This document shows, one piece after another, positions 48,201-61,000 of a stretch of 64,000 nucleotides of DNA. The notes beneath the pieces are model-generated. The model saw nothing but the letters and a program-made list of their open reading frames with translations. It made no database searches and had not been told where the DNA came from. The stretch spans positions 4,160,501 to 4,224,500 of the forward strand of contig JAZGTN010000046.1 in the NCBI GenBank assembly GCA_037783415.1. Reading direction: 5' to 3'. How positions within the stretch are numbered: the stretch's first letter is position 1; each line of letters starts with the position of its first letter. This DNA comes from Leptasterias polaris (Eukaryota; Echinodermata; Asteroidea; Forcipulatida; Asteriidae). The position numbers were made by a program, and so were the translations under genes.

Positions 48201-51200
48201 CATATCAAAAGTTGAGACAAATCAGACAGTGCAATCTCCATAAAACATAAGATTTATCGTATTCTTCCATTGAGCTGTGTACACACTGTGCCTGCAGGAA
48301 GTCCAGGCTCTGTGGCTCTTTTGTAAACATGTGATGTCACAGGTCACATGGTCTATAGGGTGCTATTGGTGGAGATAAGGTTCTCAAACTTGATCAATAT
48401 AAACAGTGTAAACAAGTATTGTGAAAGAGCAGTGTGGCATGGGTTAGTCCACTGTTGTATGCATCTACATCGTCAGATTGGTATCTTGGAGCATAGAGCA
48501 AGACTTGGAGTATTGCACTCTTGCTTCAGCGCTGAGATGAAGAACAAACAGCCATTTCTACAGATTTATTCCACGCACTGAATCTCTTTGGAACTCCTTG
48601 CCTGTTTCCCTTCATCCTACAAACTAAACTGTTTTAAGAGGAATATCAATTCCTACCTTCATAACTTTAGCTCCCCTGAGTTATTTTCATCTTTAATGTT
48701 TTTCTTCTTGTAGAACTAGCCCCTGATTAAGAGTGGCTTTTAGCCTTATTTGGGGCAAACTTTCGTATAAAAAAATAATACTGAAAAGCTACACTTACAC
48801 AGTTAGAAGAGATCCTAGTTCTTAAGTGACATTTCCTGTGAACCGCAAATTTCTATTTTCCTCTTAAACAGGAAGTTGATAATTTCTAATTGACCTCAAG
48901 ATGGATAAAGAGGAAATTTAACATCAAATATAATTAGGGGATCCAAGGTCAAATTAAGTTTTGTGATGCATTTATTTTTCAGTAGACAGAATCCTCATGA
49001 AACCGGGGGGAAAGTTATAAGTCTCTAACCACATGTTAAAATGGTTTAAACATTCTTGACAATTATCATAATTAATGTTTTATTATTTTTTAATAGATGG
49101 TTGCTACACTGATTGTCTTGTCTGTTGCCAAGCAACTGGGAGTCATCACCTACCCTGCCTGGAGCAGGAGCATCTTTGGGAAGGTATAGTCAAGATTTCT
49201 TATATAGAGCTCCTTAAAGGTGCTGCATACGTTTGGTAATTGGAGCCTACTGATTGTGTTAATCCTATATAAATGTAGGTATATATATATACAACAAAAC
49301 TAACCTGTGAAAATTTCACTTCAAAAAGTGGTCACGTTTTTGAAATATCACCGAAAAACCGGAGCGAATATGTCCACGCAGGAAGAATATTCCCTATAGG
49401 AATACACAATCTGAGAAGCGTTACGGCCGTAACGCTTCTCAGATTCAAATTTGTATGGGATAAAAAGTGGTACATTTTTCCATAACCGTAGTACTTCGAA
49501 GTGAAAAGCTGCTGTACTTCTTAACATGTAAGTTTTTATTGCCATTAATTTTCAGAGTCATTACCAAACGTACAGACCCTTTAAGCTGACACAAATAAAA
49601 CTCTTGACCCTAACCACTCCCAATCCATCCAAATCTAACAGCATGTTTTGTTTGATTCTGAAGGACTGGACGGTTGAGTTACAGAATGGTGGTGGATTTT
49701 GTTAAGATGATGAGGAAGGATTCTAGTGAATCACCCTAGGGAGCTAGGTTCTGCCTCCGTTTGTGGCTGCTATGGGCAGTGGGCAGTTTGGTACTAGCCA
49801 CTTGTGGCTGCTAAAGTGCTATGGGCAATTTGATACAGTCTGTTTAGTGGCTGGTATGGGCAGTTTGGTGCAAGCCACTTGTGGCTGCTATAGGCAGTTT
49901 GGTGCAAGCCACTTGTGGGTGCTATGGGCAGTTTAGTGCAAGCCACTTATGGATACTACGGGCAGTTTGGTGCAAGCCACTTGTGGCTGCTATAGGCAGT
50001 TTGGTGCTAGCCACTTGTGGATACTATGGGCAGTTTGGTGCAAGCCACTTGCAGATACTATGAGCAGTTTGGTGCAAGCCACTTGTGGGTTCTATGGGCA
50101 GTTTTGTGCAAACCACTTGTGGGTTCTATAGGCAGTTTTGTGCAAGCCACTTGTGGCTGCTATAGGCAGTTTGGTGCAAGCCACTTGTGGATACTATGGG
50201 CAGCAGTTTGGTGCAAGCCACTTGTGGCTGCTATGGGCAGTTTTGTGCAAGCCACTTGTGGCCGCTATGGGCAGTTTGGTGCAAGCCACTTGCAGATACT
50301 ATGGGCAGTTTGGTGCAAGCCACTTGTGGGTTCTATGGGCAGTTTTGTGCAAACCACTTGTGGGTTCTATAGGCAGTTTGGTGCAAGCCACTTGTGGCCG
50401 CTATGGGCAATTTGGTGCAAGGAATTCATGATTCTTAACCTTTTTCTTTCCACTCAGGTATGGCCCTTACCCTTAATCTACCTTGGCAACTTGTGTTTTG
50501 GGCTCGGCAGTACAAAGAGATTAAAGTAAGTGTTATTGAAGAGTAGGGATTTTTTTTTTCTGAATGGTTTTGTAACTGAGACATCTGCATCATAGAGGCA
50601 AGTTGTTTCTCAGGTTTTTTTTTTTACCGATTTCAGGATTTTCTCTAAATCTCCTCGAGCCTTACAATTTTCTCGAAAGAAGTGAAACAGTCACAAAAGG
50701 GAGAAGGAAATTGTCAACAATATGTCAAAAACGGCAGTTTTGTCTCTTTCTGGTGATGTACAGAGTCCATAAACCTCCAGAGTTGTAACATAAATACAAT
50801 ACAATGGCTTCTGACTGGCACCCCCCGAACAAAGATATTGACAAAATAGGGAGACCGCCAACATAGGGCTAGATAGCTCAGTTGGTAGAGCGCCGGCACG
50901 TTAAACCCGCTCTAGTCAATTTTTCTTTGTTCAACCCAAAATCATTTAAACATTTACCCAGTCAGTTTCCCTTGTGGTTTATTATTTGATATCTTATATA
51001 AAAAGTCGCATCCCCTTAAGGTGATCCCCTGGCTGCCGCTTCCCAGGTTGTATCGTATACTTGGGTGTGATCCCTGGCTACACGGCAGTTTGCGGTTGAA
51101 TGGCTTCTGACTGGCACCCCCCGAACAAAGATATTGACAAAATAGGGAGACCGCCAACATAGGGCTAGATAGCTCAGTTGGTAGAGCGCCGGCACGTTAA

Positions 51201-52027
51201 ACCGGAGGTCGTTGGTTCAAATCCCGCTCTAGTCAATTTTTCTTTGTTCAACCCAAAATCATTTAAACATTTACCCAGTCAGTTTCCCTTGTGGTTTATT
51301 ATTTGATATCTGATATAAAAAGTCGCATCCCCTTAAGGTGATCCCCTGGCTGCCGCTTCCCAGGTTGTATCGTATACTTGGGTGTGATCCCTGGCTACAC
51401 GGCAGTTTGCGGTTGAATGGCTTCTGACTGGCACCCCCCGAACAAAGATATTGACAAAATAGGGAGACGGCCAACATAGGGCTAGATAGCTCAGTTGGTA
51501 GAGCGCCGGCACGTTAAACCAGAGGTCGTTGGTTCAAATCCCGCTCTAGTCAATTTTTCTTTGTTCAACCCAAAATCATTTAAACATTTACCCAGTCAGT
51601 TTCCCTTGTGGTTTATTATTTGATATAAATACAATACAATACAATACAATACAATACAATACAATACAACATAACATCTGGGAGGTAAAGGGGAATCCAT
51701 TTCTGCAAGCCATTTTCAGGAATTGTTATACTTGTAAAACATTATCCCTTATCATGCTGGTGTCGGGTTTGTTTACTGTGTGTATCATTTGCTGAACTCG
51801 CAATCTGCAAAAGGAACGGACTGGGCAGCTCCTCTAAGAGTCCGTGCAAGCAAATCATGGCCCAATGTCATGGCTCTGCTTACCGTAAGAAAGAATCGGC
51901 GCTTACGGAAGCAGGGAGTTCCGCGCTTGCATCAATTGTATCTCACGGGTTAGCAGGGAATTTTTGCTTGTGCCATTGAACAATGAAATTTGGCCCTAAT
52001 CAATTGACACCAATCCTAAAGATTTTT

Positions 52028-52059
<32 letters not shown>

Positions 52060-55000
52060 GACTTGTTATGCGCACATATCCACCCTGCTGGGTGTTCAAG
52101 GCGCAGTAAACCAAAAAAACAAACAAAAGAAAAACAGAAACAACTAAATTATTCCTTGAAAACCTGTGACATTAGATAAGTTTTGAGAAGTGATTTAAAT
52201 TTTGTGGTACAAAGACAAGATCTAAGATTATGTGGTAGAGAGTTCCAGATGCGTGGCGCAGCTACAGAAAAAGACCTGTCACCCCAGGAGTGTTGAGACT
52301 TGGGTTCCTTGAGGAGAAGCATGGTACTGGATCGAAGATTCCTTGACGGAGTGTAAACTTGAAGCAGTTCAGAGATATAGTGGGGAGCCTTGCCGTTAAG
52401 TGCTTTGTGGACAATGAGCATCAGCTTGAAGATGATACGTTGAGAGACAGGGAGCCAGTGAAGTTGTTTCAGAATGGGGGTGATAGAACAAGACTTTTTA
52501 GACAGTGTCACGATGCGGGCTGCGGTGTTTTGGAGGCGTTGAAGGCGGGAAATCTGGTTGTTAGGAAGACTGTAGAGAAGAGCATTGCCGTTGTCAAGAC
52601 GAGAAGTTACGAATGCATGAATGACTTTTTCAGTGGCACTCTTGTTCAAGTACTTCCGTATCTTACCAATATTCCTGATGTGAAATGATGACACACGTAT
52701 GATGTTGTTGATGTGTGGTTGAAGTGTCATTGATGAATCAAAAATAACCCCCAAGTTCCGAGCTTGCAACGAGGGAGCTATCCGAGCATTACCAATGGAA
52801 ATGTATGGCACTGAAACCTTTGTTAATTGTTGACGAGACCCAAAAAGAATGAACTCTGTTTTATCATCATTCAACTTCAGGAAGTTCTGTTGGGTCCAAC
52901 GTCGAATCTCTTGGATGCAATTCTCAAGTCTTTCAATAGAGGTATTGGCATTTTCTTGAGTAGATTTAAACGTGATGTATAGCTGAGTGTCGTCTGCGTA
53001 CACATGGTAATTCAGGTTAAATTTCAGGATGATGTCACGAATCGGTAAAGTGTACAGTGTAAACCACTGTGGGCCCAGTACCGACCCCTGTGGCACAGAG
53101 TAATTTAGGACAACAGGGTCTGATACCACATTGCCGATACACACATGCTGAGTTCTATTGAATAGATAGGATTTGCACCATGCCAGGGCTGTGTCCTGGA
53201 TGCCAAGATGATTCTGGAGCCGAGAGAGAAGGATGTTGTGATCAACAGTGTCAAAGGCAGCACTCAAGTCTAACAGTACTAGTGCTGTAAGGTTGCCATT
53301 GTCCATTGCTGTAAGAATATCGTTGCTCACACGGACTAGTGCAGCTTCTGTCCCATGGAAAGGCTTGTATGCCGACTGGAACATGTCGGACAGGTTGAAA
53401 GCATGAATGTGATCGCTAATGCGTGATGAAACTACTCGTTCGATGACTTTTCCAAGATATTTTAAGTTCGCAACCGGTCTGTAGTTTTTGAATACCTCCT
53501 TGTCCAGGTTTGGTTTCTTGATGAGCGGCCTGATGTAGGAAACTTTTAGGCTATCGGGGAAACAACCAGAGCTAAGAGATTCATTAACAAGATTAGTGAT
53601 GTACGGAGCAAATACATCAATGTTTTGTTTTATCATGGATGTCGACACTGGATCCAGCTCACAGGATTTTGAAGGAGATTTCATGATACTTCTTTTAATC
53701 TCAGTAACAGTGGCAGGCTTAAAATCAAATTCATAAACAAATAACGCCCCAGATTGCAGAGTAGGGCTTTTAAAACCAAAGATAAGTGTGCTTCATGCTC
53801 GCAAGTTTTCGAGCTCGCAAGTTTTCTCAAGCTTTCGTGCTTTGCACTCTGAGTTCAATTAATTTTTGTTTTCAACAGCCTATCACATCCCTGTACCAGT
53901 AGAATCCTAATTCAATTGAAGAGCTTCATCCTTATGTTGTAAAAATAAGAATTTAGAGAGATCGATAGGCTGCCACCATTGTTTATCATTGTGTTCGGCA
54001 TATAGTCTTCAACTCGTGCAGTATCAAAAGGTGATTTGTATACAAAATTTAACCGAACAACGTTTTCAAAAAACAACATTGTATCTCGTGGTACCCTATT
54101 CTGGAATAACCTCAACTCGGATATTAAAAAGTCTCGTTCACTCAAGTCATTCTCTAACAAACTGAAACATCACCTCTTGAATATGCATTTGTAGATCTAG
54201 TACACACTTGTACAAAGACTGTTTGTTTTGATATTTATTTAATTTGACTGGTCTGGTCTCAATGTCATTGTCATTGTCATCGTTATTTTTGTCCTTGTCG
54301 TGTCTAAGTCCTTGTCTGTCACAGGGAAATGTACAAAAGCATTATGCTTAACTTTTTTCCCTGCATGTTGGCTAGCATGTTAATTACACTTGATATTATT
54401 TTTGAAATTTCTATAAATCTTATTGTTGAATTAAGTGGCATCCATCTTCTCATAATTATACTCATTGTTATTTGTTTCAACTGTATGTTTAATTGTCATT
54501 GTCAGCATGAAAAATAAATGTGCATTGAATTGAATATGGGAGGCAAGTCTGATATTCCAGTATTTCCATGGCTGAATATCGGCCGTGGCTTATGAAAAAG
54601 GTTGGGCCGACAGTTACCGACAGAGAAAAAAAGGAAAAAAAATGTGAATTTTTTTAGAGAGTGTTTGTTGTCTTAACATTGTTTAAATTCAGAGTTTCAT
54701 GCGACCACCATATTCTCAAAAACAAATCATTTCAAGAAGTTCTGAATTAAATGTATTGGAAAACAATTTGGAAATCCCGGCGCCAATTAGTTTTCCAAAC
54801 TGTCAGAGCTTGAAGAGGAACACTGCTTTTCTCTTCTCCCGTTTATTTTCATGCTGTTCTTTTCACGTAAATATCCAAGTCTTTTATCTTTTAGTTTTAT
54901 GTATATTTTTTCTTGCAGTTTACCGATGTTTACAGTTCTTAGAAGATTTTCAATACTATTTACAATGATTGCTGAATACGTAGTTTTAGGGTAAGTGTGC

Positions 55001-58000
55001 ACACTTCTTCCCCCATGAAAACTCTACACACGTGTGTAGAGTTTTCATGGGGGAAGAAGTTTTTTAAATTTTTACTTTCTACTGATGTGCCCTTTTGGGG
55101 GGTAAGTTTCCCCGTGTGTTACTGTGCGTGGGGCATTTTAGGAAACGCACATGTAGGCCGAATTTCATAGAGCTGCTTAACCATTTCAGCCCCAACTTCT
55201 TTTGACATAAACAACTGCTGGAGCCCACGTTCTTTGACCACTCAAGCGTGAAGCACACTTTCTCACACAACAGGAAGCTGGTGTTCAAAGTTTGATTTTA
55301 CAAACTCTATTATTACCTTGCAGATTTTATTTTAGAGCATATTATGAGTAATAACAATTATCTTACTTATTGAATTTCCTTTCATATAATTCAAAAATCA
55401 TTGAAATCAGCAAAAAAATATCCAAGTTCTTGGTCTTTTTTTCCTCAGTGTGTTCTGAAAACCCAAACACTTTTTTGCACACAACCAGGTGTTTGGCATT
55501 TCGGATCTTTCTACTCTAATTTGAAGCGATTGCAAAATAACAACCCTATTTTATTTTACCATCATTTGAAAGATCCGATCTTTCTCTTTCCAATGATGGT
55601 AGGCTTGGGTATGGAGGGTGAACATGGACAAAACTACAGCTTTTTTTAAAATGGCCTTTGTGCCCAGGCTTGAGTGCTTTGTTGTGTGTTATCTTGGGCG
55701 ACTATAGTCGCCCTTGGGGCTGAAGCAGGGTATAGTGCACAGTCGACTATAGTCGCCCTTGGGGCTGAAAGGGTTAAGCCAAAAAATTGACTAAGCATCA
55801 AACAATCTCGCTCACTGGAAAAGGGTTACCAGCCAAGATACCATGTTATATGCACCGTTTGTGACTGGGTCCCTGCCTATATTTGCATTATTTTCTGCTA
55901 TGAAATTGGGCCTTGGTAAGACATGCACCATATCTTTACATGCATTTTGACTACCAAAATGGAAGACCATGGGCAGACAGTGGTCTGGTGTGACATCAAT
56001 GCAAGAAATAAATGCCAAGCAACCCCTAGGAGCTAGCAGAAATATGTTTGAATTTTTTATTATTATTTTTTTATTCAGACGTAAAGCATCTTTAAAAATA
56101 CAAGTTGTTGTCATTACGATGATACTGGGTGCCTTCATAGCGGCTAGGTGAGTTGAATCTACCCGTTCGTTTGTCAATCAAAACCCTTTTTACTTTATTT
56201 GAAAACACACCAAAAGGCCTGTGTATGTCAGATTTTCTCCTTGTTACTGATGAGTCATCGAGCAAGACACTTACCTATAATTGCTTCTCTTCACCTAGGA
56301 GTGAATGGATATCGGGAGGGTTTCGATTGAAATTAATTGAGATGAATTAGCTTTGTGTGCGCCAGTTGGCTGCCAGTGCTGCTTACTCCTAAGAAGTTTT
56401 GATGGTGACAGGAGTGTCCTTGTCCAGATGGACAGGAGGAGTAATGATAATGCAAATCCCGTCAATTGGCTGCCGGTGCTGCTTATTCCTAAGGATTTTT
56501 TAGATGGTTACAGTAGTTTCCTTGTCCAAATTAAAAGTAGTAATAATGCAGGTCCCTTCAATTGTCTGCCGGTGCTGCTTATTCCTAAGGAGTTTAGATG
56601 GCGGCAAGAGAGTCCTTGTCCAAATGAACAGTAGCAGTAATGCTGTAAGGCCCTTGGCTAGTCTAGTTTGCCCATCATTGTCATTATCCAATCTTATTTT
56701 GTGCAGAATGACAGCAGATCGTCTCCACAAAATAGCCGCCACAGTGTAGTGACTTCAGCTTGGCAACCTTAGTTTTGATCTTAACACCTCTCAAATTTTC
56801 CAAATTTTGAAATTCTATCAGAAAGCACAGAGTACACTAAGCTTGTGTAATGCAAAATGAAATCATATTGATCTTGTTGATGTTGATTTTCTTGCCAGTG
56901 ATGATTTGGCCTTTGACAGCTTGGGGTACTTCTACATTATAATGAACGATTTCTTCACTGCAGCCAATGGAGTATATACCAAGAAGAAATTAAATTCAAA
57001 GGTGAGATCTCAGAGCACCAAGGCATAGGTCGTACCTATCTTCCTAATACCATAGGTGACTTTAGTCGACTGCACTCATACCCCCTCTTCCTGACCATAG
57101 GTGACTTTAGTTAACTGCACTCATACCCCCTCTTCCTGACCATAGGTGACTTTAGTTAACTGCACTCATACCCCCTCTTCCTTACCATAGGTGACTTTAG
57201 TCAACTGCACTCATACCCCCCTTCCTTACCATAGGTGACTTTAGTCGACTGCACTCATACCCCCTCTTCCTTACCATAGGTGACTTTAGTTAACTGCACT
57301 CATACCCCCTCTTCCTTACCATAGGTGACTTTAGTCAACTGCACTCATACCCCCCTTCCTTACCATAGGTGACTTTAGTCGACTGCACTCATACCCCCTC
57401 TTCCTTACCATAGGTGACTTTAGTCAACTGCACTCATACCACCTCTTCCTTACCATAGGTGACTTTAGTCAACTGCACTCATACCCCCCTCTTCCTTACC
57501 ATAGGTGGCTTTAGTCAACTGCACTCATACCCCCTCTTCCTTACCATAGGTGACTTTAGTCAACTGCACTCATACCCCCTCTTCCTTACCATAGGTGACT
57601 TTAGTCAACTGCACTCATACCCCCTCTTCCTTACCATAGGTGGCTTTAGTCAACTGCACTCATACCCCCTCTTCCTTACCATAGGTGACTTTAGTCAACT
57701 GCACTCATACCCCCTCTTCCTTACCATAGGTGACTTTAGTCAACTGCACTCATACCCCCTCTTCCTTACCATAGGTGACTTTAGTCAACTGCACTCATAC
57801 CCCCTCTTCCTTACCATAGGTGACTTTAGTCGACTGCACTCATACCCCCTCATCCTTACCATAGGTGACTTTAGTCAACTGCACTCATACCCCCTCTTCC
57901 TTACCATAGGTGACTTTAGTCAACTGCACTCATACCCCCTCTTCCTTACCATAGGTGACTTTAGTCAACTGCACTCATACCCCCTCTTCCTTACCATAGG

Positions 58001-61000
58001 TGACTTTAGTCGACTGCACTCATACCCCCTCATCCTTACCATAGGATACTTTAGTCAGCTGGACTCATACCCCCTCTTCCTTACCATAGGTGACTTTAGT
58101 CGACTGCAATCATACCCCCTCTTCCTTACCATAGGTGACTTTAGTCAACTGCACTCATACCCCCTCTTCCTTACCATAGGTGACTTTAGTCAACTGCACT
58201 CATACCCCCCTCTTCCTTACCATAGGTGGCTTTAGTCAACTGCACTCATACCCCCTCTTCCTTACCATAGGTGGCTTTAGTCAACTGCACTCATACCCCC
58301 TCTTCCTTACCACAGGTGACTTTAGTCGACTGCAATCATACCCCCTCTTCCTTACCATAGGTGACTTTAGTCAACTGCACTCATACCCCCTCTTCCTTAC
58401 CATAGGTGACTTTAGTCAACGGCACTCATACCCCCTCTTCCTTACCATAGGTGACTTTAGTCAACTGCACTCATACCCCCTCTTCCTTACCATAGGCGAC
58501 TTTAGTCAACTGCACTCATACCCCCTCTTCCTTATCATAGGTGACTTTAGTTAACTGCACTCATACCCCCTCTTCCTTACCATAGGTGACTTTAGTCAAC
58601 TGCACTAATACCCCCCTTCCTTACCATAGGTGACTTTAGTCAACTGCACTCATACCCCCTCTTCCTTACCATAGGTGACTTTAGTCGACGGCACTCATAC
58701 CCATCTTCATTTTCATATGGGACTCCAGTCAACCAAGATCCCATGCAAAAAAAAGCCAAGACACAATGAATGGCCTGTTATAAAGCTGTAGTTTTGTCCA
58801 TGTTCACCGTTTATAGCCAAATCTACAATAGTTGGAAATGTAGATGGTGGTTAAAAAGCATTATGGTTGCTGTTATGCAATCCCCTCAAAATGGAGTGGA
58901 AATATCTGAAATGCCAAACCACCTACGGGGCTCATACTTGGTACCTTTTCAAAAACATTTAAAAACTTTCCTGTTCAATGGTTGATTTCTAAGGATCAAC
59001 TGTCTTTCCCATTATTAGTGCCTTTATTTATTCACTTATTGTACTGTTTTCTTGTAAAGCGCTGTGGTACCCAAAGTGAAAGCGCTCCATAGATGCCCGT
59101 TGTTAATATTACTATTAAAACAATTTGGTAGCGGGAAGGTAGTTCCACGCCAAACACAGATTGGACAGTTTCTTATGCCATCGTTTGTTCTATTTGCTGC
59201 TTTCTTAGGATTTAGGGAAATATGGTCTTCTGTACTACAATGCTGCATTTATGATCGTCCCGGTTAGTCTCATGTGTTACTACTCCGGTGATGTACAGAG
59301 AGTTCAAGAGTACCCACTCTTGGCTGACCCGTCCTTTATTTTTCAATTATTCTTGTCTTCAATCTTTGGGTAAGTGTTTCGGTGTTCTTTTTGTTGGTTT
59401 GGGATGGCATTGCTTTTTTTTTATAGTGGGGGCAGCTCTCTTGGGGTTTTCTTGTGGGCTTTTGGTGGAAGATTTTCTTGTATTGCCATAATTTAGTATT
59501 ATATAATTTTTCATAAAATACATATGTGAGTATGTAATTTTGAAATCCATTGTTGTTGAGGCTTATACTTTCTCAATATATCATCGAGCCAGTGCAAAAT
59601 TGTTGTATCTTGAATTTGCAAAAGCGTATCACGGTATGTACTTGTTTTGTGTGACAACTTAAAACTTGTGCGTAAGAGATTCTACATTTTGACAATTTAA
59701 GTAGGGGAGTTTTGACAGTCTTTTTGGTGTTTAGGCAGTCTTGTCATAGACCTTTATCATGGTGCCGCCATCTTGATTTTCTCCCATTCAAATCAATGTA
59801 TTCCAAACAGAGGCTAGAAGGAAACATAGTCTGGTTCCTTTTTGTACAATGACTATTAGCAGCCATTACTGTTGTTGGATACAAGGAACATGACCAAGAT
59901 GGTGGCAGCACTTGAAATGTCTATTAGTCATATCATAAGGGATGGAGCCTAATGGAAGTATCTATTATTGCACAAGGAGTGTTGGGTTCAAGTCCTGCCT
60001 AAAGGTGTATGTAGAATTAATAATAATAATAACTAGTTCTTATATAGCGCATTTCACAATAACGTCTCAATGCGCTTTACATTTTCAATTACAATTTCAC
60101 CCTAACAATTAATCTCTTATATCAATTTATTTATTTTTCCAGGTTTATATTAATATATTCAATAGTGCTCTGCACTGCACACAATTCGGCACTCACAACT
60201 ACAATAGTTGGCTGTTTAAAGGTAATTATAACAAGTTAAGGTCAAAGTTCAAAGGGTATTAGTACATTTTGGGGCATAATTTGTTTTGATTCCATTTGAA
60301 ATGGTAAATTTACATTTGACCATCGCAGCTAGACGTATTGGCAATTTGGAACGCGCTGTCCTGTGTTTCAGGTGAGAACAGCGTGCAGCATATGCGCACA
60401 TTCCACAAAACTCATTGCACGATTGGTTTGTGAACCATGCGGCTGCGCTAATAATTTTAGCGCTTGGCGCGCCTGCATTGCAAAATGCAATTTACCTGTA
60501 AAGATGGCGTTTATTGGGAACTGTGTATAATAATAACCGCCCCAAAAGAGTATCAGGTTTATCCCCAGGTTTTTTTTTTAAAACTGTAGGGCACTCTGGA
60601 TGCATATCATTGGATGTTTGGCCGAAGCACGCAGAATACACCGATCCATTAAGCCACGCCCATTTCTCATTGACCAATCACAACCGCAAAATCTGATCAC
60701 CATTTGAGCCGTTTGGTGATCTTTGCACTAATGGTGATCGGGTTTCGCGGCTGTGATTGGTCAACTCGTAAGGAGGCGGGGCTTAATGGATCGATCTATT
60801 GAAGCAAGGTCTTCAGAATGTTTTCTACTTGGTGTTTATCTTGGTTTGGAAAGCCCTAGTTGTGCAATCTGGAGCATTCTCTATGAATTTATCTCGATGT
60901 TTTTTGTGAAAAAAAAATAATATTTATTAGTGTTGGCGCTGTGGTTTAAGGTTTTCCCCAGGTTTTTTCAATACTGTCGTGGAGCATTCTAAACCAGCAT

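Larger units (their letters stand above)
50803..51615 (+). repeat. Tandem repeat of a 317-bp unit carrying a tRNA-like gene
   Basis: Three units starting 'aatggcttctgactggca' at 50803, 51099 and 51416 (the last partial). The first is 21 bp shorter because its tRNA-like part is deleted. Copies are almost identical, so expansion is recent. The array is framed by 'aaatacaatacaat' on the left and an ACAAT microsatellite (about 51626-51668) on the right. Confidence 0.92.

Noticed and set aside
51163..51552. Functional tRNA-Asn genes
   Set aside because: C at position 33, an anticodon-stem mismatch and a weak T stem make charging and decoding unlikely. Kept as tRNA-like with reduced confidence.
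57459..58554. Long open frames (258 and 124 codons) with 15-residue repeats
   Set aside because: They follow from a 45-bp minisatellite whose unit is a multiple of three. They lie in an intron, lack a domain and shift frame where the C run changes length.
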